Shown: positions 25,145-34,264 of the stretch, piece after piece
Layout: every line of letters starts with the position of its first letter
How positions within the stretch are numbered: the first letter of the stretch is position 1
NCBI GenBank assembly: GCA_002256435.1
Contig: NKJC01000001.1
Location: 1,550,001-1,614,000 of the forward strand
Source: Chitinophagaceae bacterium BSSC1
GTDB taxonomy: Bacteria > Bacteroidota > Bacteroidia > Chitinophagales > Chitinophagaceae
DNA: 64,000 nucleotides
Direction of reading: 5' to 3'
Made by a program: the position numbers and the translations under genes
The notes under the pieces: model-generated
Database searches by the model: none
Told to the model about the DNA's origin: nothing
What the model saw: only the letters and a program-made list of their open reading frames with translations

Positions 25145-25510
25145 ATGTTATACAATCAACTTGCCCAAGAACAGATAATTCAATTGATGCCCTATATAGA
25201 AGAATTGGTAAAAATGGAAGTTAATAAAGCAATGTCCAATTACTCTAAATTATATGAACAAGATTTAAAACGTACCGCTAAAGTCCAATATTCAAGTATC
25301 CAAGAATTGTGCATAGCAATAGGTAAGACTAGACAACAAGTATATAATTGGGAAATGGGTAAAGTTCAAGGGTTAGACATTTCCTCTTTTATTAAAAAGT
25401 CAGGGCGTTTTAAAAGATATGATATTGAAGGAATCAGATTATATCTAGAGAAATTAATTGACCATGCAGAGCGTTTTGGTTCTTCCAGGTTTTCTAAACG
25501 TAAAGTTTAG
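25145..25510 (+). CDS. Second helix-turn-helix protein of the integrase operon
   Basis: A 121-residue protein with a helical N-terminus (QIIQLMPYIEELVKMEVNKA) and a DNA-binding-like region, SSIQELCIAIGKTRQQVYNW, followed by DISSFIKKSGRFKRYDIEGI. This resembles the same MerR/AlpA layout as the gene two positions upstream, though more divergent, and ends in a basic tail. It is probably a regulator or DNA-binding accessory protein of the element. It is the last gene of the int transcript; a 145-bp gap follows. Confidence 0.65.
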   Translation: MLYNQLAQEQIIQLMPYIEELVKMEVNKAMSNYSKLYEQDLKRTAKVQYSSIQELCIAIGKTRQQVYNWEMGKVQGLDISSFIKKSGRFKRYDIEGIRLYLEKLIDHAERFGSSRFSKRKV

Positions 25511-25588
25511 CTGGTTCTTTTAGGGGTAAAAGAATGTAAAGTTTTGTAAAGCTTTGAGTAAACTAGATTGCACACAGTGGGCAGTGAT

Positions 25589-25613
25589 TGGTAGATGTTA
25601 TATACATCTACCA
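25589..25613. other. Perfect inverted repeat ahead of the HNH gene
   Basis: Arms TGGTAGATGT/ACATCTACCA are exact over 10 bp around a 5-base loop (TATAT). It lies 42 bp before the HNH start and is not followed by a T-run, so it is more likely an operator or leader structure than a terminator. Confidence 0.55.
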
Positions 25614-25655
25614 TTTACGGAATGAAGGAATTAAAATATTTTATAAAATAGAATT

Positions 25656-26396
25656 ATGGACGAATATGAGGAGTTGCTTAATAGTGATGAATGGAAAAGA
25701 AAAAGAAATTTGATCTTAATAAGAGATCAAAATAAATGTACCAATTGTAAAAATGAAATACTCCTTTCAGATTGTGAGAAGGGGGAATTGTCATTTGTGA
25801 AAAGCAACAAAGAATCTAAAATATTTAACTTAAACACAAGTCATGAATGCTATACAATATATACGCCCCGTATTGGTGGTTTAAAAGCTCATCAGGGCAT
25901 TGGGTATTTTAAAATGAATCAAGCTGAGCCAATGCTAATAGCAGCTAGAGAAAGGCATTTAAATGACAATTATGAAAAATATTATAAAATAATAGGTAAG
26001 TACAAAAATGATCCTAGTTATAAAGCATTATTAATGTACTTCTCAGGTGTTTATAATATCCCTGCCGAAGAATTGGATGCTTTAAGTCCTGATCAGCCTT
26101 TTTCAAGCTTTAAATGGTTTTGGATCAGAGGTATGCATGTTCATCATCTATATTATAAAGTTGGATTGAAGCCATGGGAATATGACAATGATGCATTAAT
26201 TACTTTATGTTGGAAATGTCATGAAGAAATTCATAAGACCCAAAAAATACCGTTTTTAGATGAATCAGGAAAGCCATTATTTAAATTAACTCCATGTAAA
26301 AGATGTTCTGGAACTGGGTGGATTCCTAAATACGATTATATAGAAGATGGTATCTGTTTTGAATGTAGAGGAAAGAAATTCCAAGAATTTATGTGA
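25656..26396 (+). CDS. HNH-type nuclease-like protein with zinc ribbons
   Basis: A 246-residue protein. The N-terminus NSDEWKRKRNLILIRDQNKC followed by TNCKN is the opening of many HNH endonucleases. The HNH core is GMHVHHLYYKVG and ALITLCWKCHEEIHK, giving His-His and the closing His, with zinc-binding CxxC pairs. A long insert of about 110 residues separates the first CxxC from the core. The C-terminus holds a DnaJ-like zinc finger with CKRCSGTGW and CFECRGKKF. Predicted metal-dependent DNA or RNA nuclease. It is convergent with the helicase operon, so a functional link is possible but not shown. Confidence 0.78.
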   Translation: MDEYEELLNSDEWKRKRNLILIRDQNKCTNCKNEILLSDCEKGELSFVKSNKESKIFNLNTSHECYTIYTPRIGGLKAHQGIGYFKMNQAEPMLIAARERHLNDNYEKYYKIIGKYKNDPSYKALLMYFSGVYNIPAEELDALSPDQPFSSFKWFWIRGMHVHHLYYKVGLKPWEYDNDALITLCWKCHEEIHKTQKIPFLDESGKPLFKLTPCKRCSGTGWIPKYDYIEDGICFECRGKKFQEFM

Positions 26397-26488
26397 TTTA
26401 TTTCTCTTGCCAGAGAGGCTCGCTTCGCGAAGAGGTATTTCAAGGATATTGGTAATATTTTAAAATTTATAATTTTCAATGAATAAAT

Positions 26489-26527
26489 AATATAAAATAG
26501 CAAAAATATAATTTGCTATTTTATATT
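26489..26527. terminator. Bidirectional terminator between HNH and helicase genes
   Basis: Exact 16-bp arms AATATAAAATAGCAAA/TTTGCTATTTTATATT around a 7-base loop lie between two convergent genes, with AT-rich flanks on both sides. This is a typical shared terminator. The rest of the 154-bp gap shows nothing else. Confidence 0.75.
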
Positions 26528-26550
26528 TTAATGTTAATCTGATATATGAA

Positions 26551-29500
26551 TTAGATTTTTGTTTTGGCAATTGCATCCATTATGTTTAATAAATGAATAT
26601 TTTCTTTAAAATAGTTAGAAATTTTAGAGATATATCGATCACTCCAAAATGGGTGAATTAGTATATATACATCATTAAATCTTTTGATTGTATAAATGTT
26701 ATTTACAATATTTCTTTTTCCATCAATTTTATTTTCTAGAGTTCTAAGTAATCTATTTTCTATAAAGTCTTTCCAGTATTCTTGTGAAAAATCTAAAATT
26801 GAGTTAGGATCAGCTGCAAGTGAAGCAAGATCAAGAGCAATTCGCCAATTTAAAAGACTATGATGTTGCTGATTATAATAATCTCTAAGACAATCATAAC
26901 ATGAGGATGAGCAATTTTTTTCATGCTCGTTTCTCATTAGAATTTCTTGATAAACTCGACCTTTTGGTAAAAGGGATTTTAAAAATATTTTTTCTGATAT
27001 TTCTCGATCTTGAATACCATTCAAATGATTACAGTATCCAGCACCATTATCTGCTTTTTCAACAATATAAATCTCCGGTTTGTTTGTAACAGGAGCAATT
27101 CTATATCCAATATCAAATTCATTAGTTTCGATATCTAAATCATCGCAAATTGCTTTTCGAATTAAAAATGCCCATGATAGAAATGCAGCTTTCTGATAGT
27201 TATTTGTTAAATCACCAAATTCATAAATATCAATTAATTCATTTATTGATAACGTGATAACTCCTGTATGCCTTGAAGCTATAAATGCGAATAGGTCTTC
27301 ATCTAAAAGATTTGTATTAGGATTATTTAATAAATTTTTTACAACCCAACGATTATTTTGATATCCTGAAATCTTTCCAAGTTTAAATAATGCCCCATTA
27401 TTATCATTAATTTGATGAACAATACCTTCAGATGGTACTTGGTTGGAATTTATACAAATATTATTAATTAAAACTTTATTTATAAGTTTTGAATTTGGGT
27501 CTAAAGTTACTTCACCTGCTTTTGAAGACCACTCAAAACTGCCATCGAAATCTTTAATAATTTGTAATTCATAATCAACACAAAATCCTAAAGGAGAACA
27601 TGCTTTTATATTTTCAACATTACTATTACAAATTGGGCATGAGTTGTTTTCAATCAAATCTAAATAGACAGTATTACATTTTACACATCTGTTAATTCCA
27701 TTTGGCAAAAGCCCCCTACCATCAACCTCTACAATTCCCCCATCTCTAGGAATATAATGTACAAGTCCAATTGGACTTAATACTTTTTTATCTTTAATTA
27801 TTTCACTACCCGGTGCAAATTCAGATATTGCTAAATCTAAATTTCGATCTACAACATTTTCAGGTGGGAGTCTTTTGGGTCTGTTTTCATATAATATTCT
27901 AACTTTTGTAGGAAAACCAAACATTGGTAAATAACCTGCATTTGCCAACCTTTCACTTAAAGCAATTTGAGTATATTCTTTATTGTTTTCAGCAATTTCA
28001 GTAATTGTTTTAACTAAATTAAACTTAGTAAAATCATAAATTTCTTGACTTGTAACAGTAATAAATGTACCTAATTTTAAAAAAGAAGCTATATCTTTTA
28101 TTTCTACTTCATTTTCAAGAATCCAATTTTGAATTTGATCTTTATAAGAATTCCAATCATAATAATTCCCAAACTCTCCATGAATATTATCCGACTTAAA
28201 TTCATCAGTAAGTATTATATTTTCGAATGCTCTTTTTAATATTTCTTTATTAAATACTCTGTAAAAAATTTCATCTCGTTGAAGTTCTAGATACGGATCA
28301 GGAGGTGTATTAGAGACCATTCGATGTGACTGTGCGTAATGGGTTTGATCATGGCTATTGCCTTTTGCAATCGTCAATGCAATTGACAATGGTTTTCCTC
28401 TTCTTCCTGCTCTACCGACTCTTTGTTGATAATTAAATCTTTGTGGTGGAACATTGCCTAACATGACTGCCGATAATGATCCAATATCTACACCAGCTTC
28501 CATAGTAGTTGTTACACTTAAAAGATCAATTTCCTCTACAATATTTATTTCTCCTTCAAGAGTTCGACCTTGAAATAGTCTTTGTCTCTTCTTAGCATCT
28601 TCTTTATTTGTCTGACCAGTTAATTCTTCACAATGAAGTCTTGATGGTTTATTTTCTCTAACAAGTTTAGATAAATAGACGTAATAATTTTCATAATTAT
28701 TTATTTCTCTAGAACTTAAAATATGAGGTGGTGGTAACGTAGATGCACAGCCAGTACAGATTCCCGCACTATCATGTAAATGAATCGTATTACAAATATT
28801 GCATTTCCAATATTTCTCATTTATTTGTGATGGAGCAAAAACTAATCCGTTCCCAGTTAGAACTCTAAAATTTTCACTGGGAATAATATTATTATCAATT
28901 AAAAAATCAAGTATATTATTTAATATGTCTTTTGGAAAATTATAGCCATTGAAATTAAAAACCTTTCTAGAGTATTTCCACAATTTTTTAGGAAAGCCTG
29001 ATTCATTTCCTCTCGAGGCTCCTTCAATTCTCCAAGATTCACCTAGAATTCTAATTGCTGAATTTAAGTAACTATTTATATATGAATCTGGATGATTTTT
29101 AATCATAATAATTTTACCTTGAACTAAAGATTCAAGTGATCTTTTATTATGTGCAAAAATTGTAATTAATATTTCTTTATTACATGAGTCTAAAATTTTA
29201 TTATGTAAGTCATGTGCTCTAGATCCAAAGTTCTTTAATTTAAAAAATTTAGAATTGAAATCATAGTTTTCAATCCAACCGTCATTTAATGAAGGTCCGG
29301 ATCCTCCTGGATTTATTCCGATAGAAAAAAGAGAATTAATTACATTCTTTTGAATTTTATCAACTCGTACAGTATTTTTTGAATTGAAATATTTATCTAG
29401 TTTTTCATCTCCTTCAGTAGAAGGGAAATTTATATCTTCTAAAATCTCATTATATTCTAGTGAGTTTGAAATTAGTTTTAATTTGACATAATCTTTATCT

Positions 29501-31656
29501 GTTAGATCGCTTTTATTTTTCCAATATTTTTTAAGTAATTCTTTTTCATCTGATTTTTCTTCTAGTGAATTTAAAAGAATTGCTCTAAGTGTATCTCTAT
29601 AATGATCTAATTCAATACCAGCTGCTAGTTTAGCAGCGGCTTGTCTACTATCAGAGAATAAAACAAGTTTTGCTGGATTTTTCGAATTTGAATATTTATT
29701 TAAGGCTAACATTAAAGAATCAGCCATTAGTTGATTTACTTTTTGAACCCCTGTGTAATGTTTAAAAATTGGGGTTAGAGTACTTGCATTTTTTATTTTT
29801 TCAGAATAATCACAATTGTAACAGTGATTTGGATATTGAGTTTCGTATGTATTGTTGAAAAATAGATTTATACCTATTCGTGTTCTATCAAATTTCCCAG
29901 TTATTGAATTATAATTACACTTTTTCCATTCTTTATTTTCTATTTCATTTGTCGGATATATAGTATAATATTTATTATTGTTATTGTATGAATCTTTTTC
30001 AATTGACAAATATGACTCATCATGTAATTTGTTTTCCCATCCACCTAAATAGATTTCACCACATTGTCTGCATAGTAATACTTCTAAAATAACCCCTCCA
30101 CATCTGCAAGAGGTTTGAGGTTTACGATATAATTTCCCAATATTTCTATTTTCGTATTTAAACTTTTCAGGAACTTCACTGCAATTAATATTTGAGCAAG
30201 CCCATAAACCATCAATATTTCTAAAAAAGTAATGAGCTCTTAATGGTTGTTGTGCATCCCCTTTATCATTTACAATTTTTGTTAATCCAATCAAAAGTCC
30301 TTCTAATGCTAAGATTGTATCAGAATTATATTTTCCAAATAACTTTTCAGTAATTATATCAGCTTCTATTGCTTTAGGGATGTATTTTTTTAATATATCT
30401 AATGTTTGGTCAGATTTAAAAATAGTTTCTATTTCTGATTGAGTGTTATCATTTGTTATATTTTTATATTTCTCTATTTCAAGATGGTTATAAATTTTTT
30501 CATTTATTAAAATCTCATCTCTTATTACTTCAAATTTATTTTGAAAGTTATTAATGTCTAAGCCAAAAAATCCTGCTATGAAGTTTTTAGTTCTTTCTGT
30601 TTCCTGCATTGACGCACTTGAACATAAAAATTGCACTTGTGGTGAATCTGGACTTAATCCTAGTTTAAGTAACAATAGTCTTATCAAATAAGCTACTTCG
30701 GTACCTGATGTTCCTCTGTATGAATGAAGTTCATCAATTATTAAGTGGAAAACATTTTTCTTATCTGATTGTAACCATTCCTTTGTTTTAATAAAAATTG
30801 TTTCCTCAGTATCCCTCATTAACATTATATTCAACATACTGTAATTAGTAATAAGAATATCTGGAGGAGTTTTTTGCATGGTTAATCTATCCCAATATTC
30901 AATTTCTTTTGTATTGTCCATATTAGGAATATCAAATAGATAATCGTCGTCATTAGTTTCAACCGCTTTTCTTTTTGCAGATTCATATTCTTTTTTAAGT
31001 TTCTCTTTCTCAGTTGCCAACATTTTTCTTTTTTTGTCAGAATCTTTCCCACTAAATGGTGTTACTCCTGTATATCTTCCAAAAGATATCGTTTGTCCAT
31101 TTAAATTCTCGTCAAAGTACTTTACTACACTATCCTTACTTAAACTTTTTCTTAACCTCCTCATTTGATCTTCTGCTAAGGCATTTAAAGGATATAAAAT
31201 CAGCCCCTTAACTGCATGTTGATTAGTATTTGGATTATTTAATTTTGAAGAGAAAATATCATATAATAGTGGAAGCAAAAAGCATTCAGTTTTTCCAGAA
31301 CCTGTCCCGGTTGTAACAACAATATGTTTTCTCTCTTTAGTTGCTTTTTTTAAAGACAAATATTGATGGTGGTATAATTTACTTTCAATATTGTTATGAT
31401 CAACAAATAGCCCTTTTCTTGCAAAATCTGAAAAACGTGAATCTAAATTCAAAATATTACAAGCTTCAGCTAATGTGCAATGCTCTCTATATCTTGGAAT
31501 AAGTTCAATAATTGGATTTTTAGCGATAGCCTCAGGTTCTTCTAATAATTCTTTTCGTTCTTCTTCAAGAGCTTTATATTTAATTGGTAAACCAGTATCT
31601 ATATATTTAAGATAAACATCTCTTAATTCACGCCAGACTTCGAATGAGTTATTCAT
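26551..31656 (-). CDS. Large DEAD/DEAH helicase with DUF1998-like C-terminus (DruE-like)
   Basis: A 1701-residue superfamily 2 helicase. Walker A is VVTTGTGSGKTECF (near 115-123), the DEAH-type box is LIIDELHSYRGTSG, motif III is CSSASMQE, and motif VI is QQRVGRAGRRGKPLS (near 1080), preceded by TTTMEAGVDIGSLSAVM. Several CxxC zinc clusters are scattered (CRQCGEIYLGG, CYNC, CNIC, CVKC, CPIC). The C-terminal part (DNGAGYCNHLNG and CSSSCYDCLRDYYNQ, near 1580) is the DUF1998 zinc module seen in MrfA-, DISARM- and Druantia-type helicases. It is the last gene of four coupled genes, with a 4-bp overlap upstream. It would unwind or translocate on DNA. Very AT-rich, so probably horizontally acquired. 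Confidence 0.9.
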   Translation of the reverse strand: MNNSFEVWRELRDVYLKYIDTGLPIKYKALEEERKELLEEPEAIAKNPIIELIPRYREHCTLAEACNILNLDSRFSDFARKGLFVDHNNIESKLYHHQYLSLKKATKERKHIVVTTGTGSGKTECFLLPLLYDIFSSKLNNPNTNQHAVKGLILYPLNALAEDQMRRLRKSLSKDSVVKYFDENLNGQTISFGRYTGVTPFSGKDSDKKRKMLATEKEKLKKEYESAKRKAVETNDDDYLFDIPNMDNTKEIEYWDRLTMQKTPPDILITNYSMLNIMLMRDTEETIFIKTKEWLQSDKKNVFHLIIDELHSYRGTSGTEVAYLIRLLLLKLGLSPDSPQVQFLCSSASMQETERTKNFIAGFFGLDINNFQNKFEVIRDEILINEKIYNHLEIEKYKNITNDNTQSEIETIFKSDQTLDILKKYIPKAIEADIITEKLFGKYNSDTILALEGLLIGLTKIVNDKGDAQQPLRAHYFFRNIDGLWACSNINCSEVPEKFKYENRNIGKLYRKPQTSCRCGGVILEVLLCRQCGEIYLGGWENKLHDESYLSIEKDSYNNNNKYYTIYPTNEIENKEWKKCNYNSITGKFDRTRIGINLFFNNTYETQYPNHCYNCDYSEKIKNASTLTPIFKHYTGVQKVNQLMADSLMLALNKYSNSKNPAKLVLFSDSRQAAAKLAAGIELDHYRDTLRAILLNSLEEKSDEKELLKKYWKNKSDLTDKDYVKLKLISNSLEYNEILEDINFPSTEGDEKLDKYFNSKNTVRVDKIQKNVINSLFSIGINPGGSGPSLNDGWIENYDFNSKFFKLKNFGSRAHDLHNKILDSCNKEILITIFAHNKRSLESLVQGKIIMIKNHPDSYINSYLNSAIRILGESWRIEGASRGNESGFPKKLWKYSRKVFNFNGYNFPKDILNNILDFLIDNNIIPSENFRVLTGNGLVFAPSQINEKYWKCNICNTIHLHDSAGICTGCASTLPPPHILSSREINNYENYYVYLSKLVRENKPSRLHCEELTGQTNKEDAKKRQRLFQGRTLEGEINIVEEIDLLSVTTTMEAGVDIGSLSAVMLGNVPPQRFNYQQRVGRAGRRGKPLSIALTIAKGNSHDQTHYAQSHRMVSNTPPDPYLELQRDEIFYRVFNKEILKRAFENIILTDEFKSDNIHGEFGNYYDWNSYKDQIQNWILENEVEIKDIASFLKLGTFITVTSQEIYDFTKFNLVKTITEIAENNKEYTQIALSERLANAGYLPMFGFPTKVRILYENRPKRLPPENVVDRNLDLAISEFAPGSEIIKDKKVLSPIGLVHYIPRDGGIVEVDGRGLLPNGINRCVKCNTVYLDLIENNSCPICNSNVENIKACSPLGFCVDYELQIIKDFDGSFEWSSKAGEVTLDPNSKLINKVLINNICINSNQVPSEGIVHQINDNNGALFKLGKISGYQNNRWVVKNLLNNPNTNLLDEDLFAFIASRHTGVITLSINELIDIYEFGDLTNNYQKAAFLSWAFLIRKAICDDLDIETNEFDIGYRIAPVTNKPEIYIVEKADNGAGYCNHLNGIQDREISEKIFLKSLLPKGRVYQEILMRNEHEKNCSSSCYDCLRDYYNQQHHSLLNWRIALDLASLAADPNSILDFSQEYWKDFIENRLLRTLENKIDGKRNIVNNIYTIKRFNDVYILIHPFWSDRYISKISNYFKENIHLLNIMDAIAKTKI

Positions 31657-32537
31657 ATATTAATGATTTTAGCACTAAAGAAATTATTTAATATTTTATA
31701 TGTAGATAATTCTGCGAAATAAATTCTATTTGAAATCCCACTAAAATTTCCAGTATTTAATAAAGTATTGATAATTAATAAACGTTCTATTATAATAGGA
31801 AAATAAGGATTTAATATTTTGAGTGAATTATTTGAACTATTATATTCAATTTTTAAATCTTCTTCATTTTTTATATCTGAATACATTTTTGCAATATTGA
31901 ATCCATCTATATTGATTTTGTTTGATGGTATTCTTTTCCAAATATTATTATTGAATTTCAATACCTTATTTGAATAACTTTTGTCGTTTTTCTTATAAAT
32001 CCCAATAGGGTAATTTATGTTTGATATCCACTTATTATTTGAATTAAACAATAAATAGTCTTTTGTTTCTATTGTTAAATCTGTTTCCCATCTTATAATA
32101 ATATTTCCTATATTATTTAAATATTTTAAAAAAAAATCTAAATTGAATAATTGAGGTATAACATTAATTTGCTTTAAACGAAACTTAATTTCTTTATTAT
32201 TTGATAATAAATGCAGAGAGTTAAATCTCGATTCAATTATATATTCTTTTATTGTTTCAATTTGATTATCTGAAAAATTTACTATTAAGATATATTTATT
32301 TGTTTCAAGTGCAAATGTCGGGGACAACGCAAATTTCATATTTGGATATGATTCCAAGATGCCCTCTTTTACCAAAGGATTGATAATTGTATATTTTATT
32401 CTTTTTTCAACTTTTTCATCAATTTCATTAGCGATTATATTTTCACAGATTCTAATTAAAGAATTTATTGAATGTTTCTCATTTGGTTTTCGCCATAGAA
32501 ATTCTATTAATCCATATTTGACTTCATCGGTACTCAT
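31653..32537 (-). CDS. Operon protein with possible winged-helix N-terminus
   Basis: A 294-residue protein, family not recognised. Residues about 1-75 look like a winged-helix domain: SINSLIRICENIIANEIDEK, then YTIINPLVKEGILESYP and a strand FALSPTFAL. The rest alternates short strands and helices (IKEYIIESRFNSLHLL, VIPQLFNLDFFLKYL) with no motif I can name. It overlaps the helicase start and the preceding gene's end by 4 bp each, so it is translated with them. Size and position just ahead of the helicase recall druD of Druantia type I, which is an analogy of layout only. Confidence 0.75.
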   Translation of the reverse strand: MSTDEVKYGLIEFLWRKPNEKHSINSLIRICENIIANEIDEKVEKRIKYTIINPLVKEGILESYPNMKFALSPTFALETNKYILIVNFSDNQIETIKEYIIESRFNSLHLLSNNKEIKFRLKQINVIPQLFNLDFFLKYLNNIGNIIIRWETDLTIETKDYLLFNSNNKWISNINYPIGIYKKNDKSYSNKVLKFNNNIWKRIPSNKINIDGFNIAKMYSDIKNEEDLKIEYNSSNNSLKILNPYFPIIIERLLIINTLLNTGNFSGISNRIYFAELSTYKILNNFFSAKIINI

Positions 32538-34264
32538 ATTTCAAAATAATGGGAAATGTAGTTCGAAGTAAAAGTTGAATGATTATTTATTTCTGAAATA
32601 TTAAGTAAAAGAGACGTGTTGTCAATTTCAATAGAAATGTTTTCTAGCTCTTCAGGAAAAGCTCCCCAATTTTTATAAGTTGATTCTAATAATGGTAGTC
32701 CGAAATCAGATTTTTCAGTTCTTTCAATTGGTATACCAAATAGCCATAAATTGTTAGGCCAATTTATATTATTATTTGGCAATTTATTTCTAACTCCATT
32801 TATAATATCAAGAATTGGTTTTCCATAACATTCAATACTTGACATATTTATGTCTTCTAGTATTAGAAAATGAATTACTTCTGGATTCTCAATGGAATAT
32901 TTACAAATCTGGTTTAATCCGTTATGAAAAAAGTTTTCAAATTTTATCCAATCTGGTTCAACTTGTTGTATAAGTATTCTTGAATTATTTGTTGCTTTTG
33001 CAATTTGTTTTATTAAACTTATATTATTTGAGATAAATGCTTTATGGTACTTTAATTGATATACAACAGCTTTTATATATTTTTCATAGTTTGTATTTTC
33101 ATCTGTATTATTAATGTTTTGAACTAAATAATGTAAATAATGATTTAAATCATCATAATTTTTGCATTCATTTATATATTCTTGTATTTCAAATGAACTA
33201 AATGCTAGATTATTATTTGTATTAAAATTTTCGAATACTGGTGAAAGAATTTTAAGATCATTATAAAATCTTTCTTTATTTTGATTTATATACTCTTGTT
33301 CTTTAATTAAATTTAGATTTTCATCTTTTGATTTTTCAACTTGTTCTTTAATACTATTTAAAATATTTTTATTAATAGTTATTTCTTTTAAAATTTCTTG
33401 TTTTTCATTATTGACTTTCAGTAATATTTCCTCTTTTATTTCTAAATTATATTTTGTAATTATTTTATCTAATTCGATTTTAAGTATTTCAGATGAATTA
33501 ATAAGAAGGTTTAAATTCTCTTGACTTAATTGTAATTGATCTATTTGAGTAAATGCCCTTTTTATTCTAGCTTCATCTAATTCATTTAATTCTTGAGATT
33601 CAAATGATCTTTTCAATAAAGAATAGTCAATGTTTATATTAATATTTTTTATTTGTTGTTTAAACCAATCTGTCAATTGAGGTATTGTCATACAATCAAT
33701 TTTACAAATTGGATTTGTTGGTTCATTTAAAATAAATATATTTTCACCTGTTTCAAATAATTGTAAATTATCACTTTCATATTTAAACACCTCTTTACCA
33801 ATTTTTGGTATTATTTCATTATTTGAATATTTAAATGGACCATATAAGTATCCTTTTGAATGAATATAAAAATGGTTTTTTTCATTTGATATATAGTTTT
33901 TAAGAAACTTTTGATCAATAGAATTAGAATTAAGTAAAATATTTGCTTTGACTGAATAAATTTTATGTCCTACATTTCTACATTCTTTAGATACATCCAT
34001 TAATGTGGTATCTAATTTTTGCCCCATTTTGGGAATTGATGGAAATGGATTAATCGAAAATTCTATTAATGTATTTAATTCTATATCATATTTTTCAAAA
34101 AATTTAGGTGCAAAAACAAAACCTTCAGGTGGAAATTGATTTTTTATTTCATCATGATCTGTTATGTAGTTATCATTTAATTTAAATCTATGAATTTTTA
34201 TTCTTCCACTTAAATCACTTTTTTGCTCTTCAATGGATCCAATTATTTTAGTAATAGAGTTCAT
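32534..34264 (-). CDS. Coiled-coil protein with degenerate McrB-like AAA+ domain
   Basis: A 576-residue protein. About residues 210-340 form a long charged coiled coil (EILLKVNNEKQEILKEI and neighbours). About 395-530 look like an McrB-type AAA+ module: ILIQQVEPDWIKFENFF fits the conserved Q-x-x-PDW segment, VIHFLILEDINMSSIECYG fits Walker B with the McrB-type DEMN, here EDIN, and NLWLFGIPIERT fits sensor 1. The place of the P-loop reads YHKAFISNNISLIKQIAKA and lacks Gly-Lys-Ser/Thr, so nucleotide binding looks lost. It may be a structural or sensing subunit. It overlaps both neighbours and belongs to the helicase operon. The McrB relation is my reading of the pattern. Confidence 0.7.
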   Translation of the reverse strand: MNSITKIIGSIEEQKSDLSGRIKIHRFKLNDNYITDHDEIKNQFPPEGFVFAPKFFEKYDIELNTLIEFSINPFPSIPKMGQKLDTTLMDVSKECRNVGHKIYSVKANILLNSNSIDQKFLKNYISNEKNHFYIHSKGYLYGPFKYSNNEIIPKIGKEVFKYESDNLQLFETGENIFILNEPTNPICKIDCMTIPQLTDWFKQQIKNININIDYSLLKRSFESQELNELDEARIKRAFTQIDQLQLSQENLNLLINSSEILKIELDKIITKYNLEIKEEILLKVNNEKQEILKEITINKNILNSIKEQVEKSKDENLNLIKEQEYINQNKERFYNDLKILSPVFENFNTNNNLAFSSFEIQEYINECKNYDDLNHYLHYLVQNINNTDENTNYEKYIKAVVYQLKYHKAFISNNISLIKQIAKATNNSRILIQQVEPDWIKFENFFHNGLNQICKYSIENPEVIHFLILEDINMSSIECYGKPILDIINGVRNKLPNNNINWPNNLWLFGIPIERTEKSDFGLPLLESTYKNWGAFPEELENISIEIDNTSLLLNISEINNHSTFTSNYISHYFEI

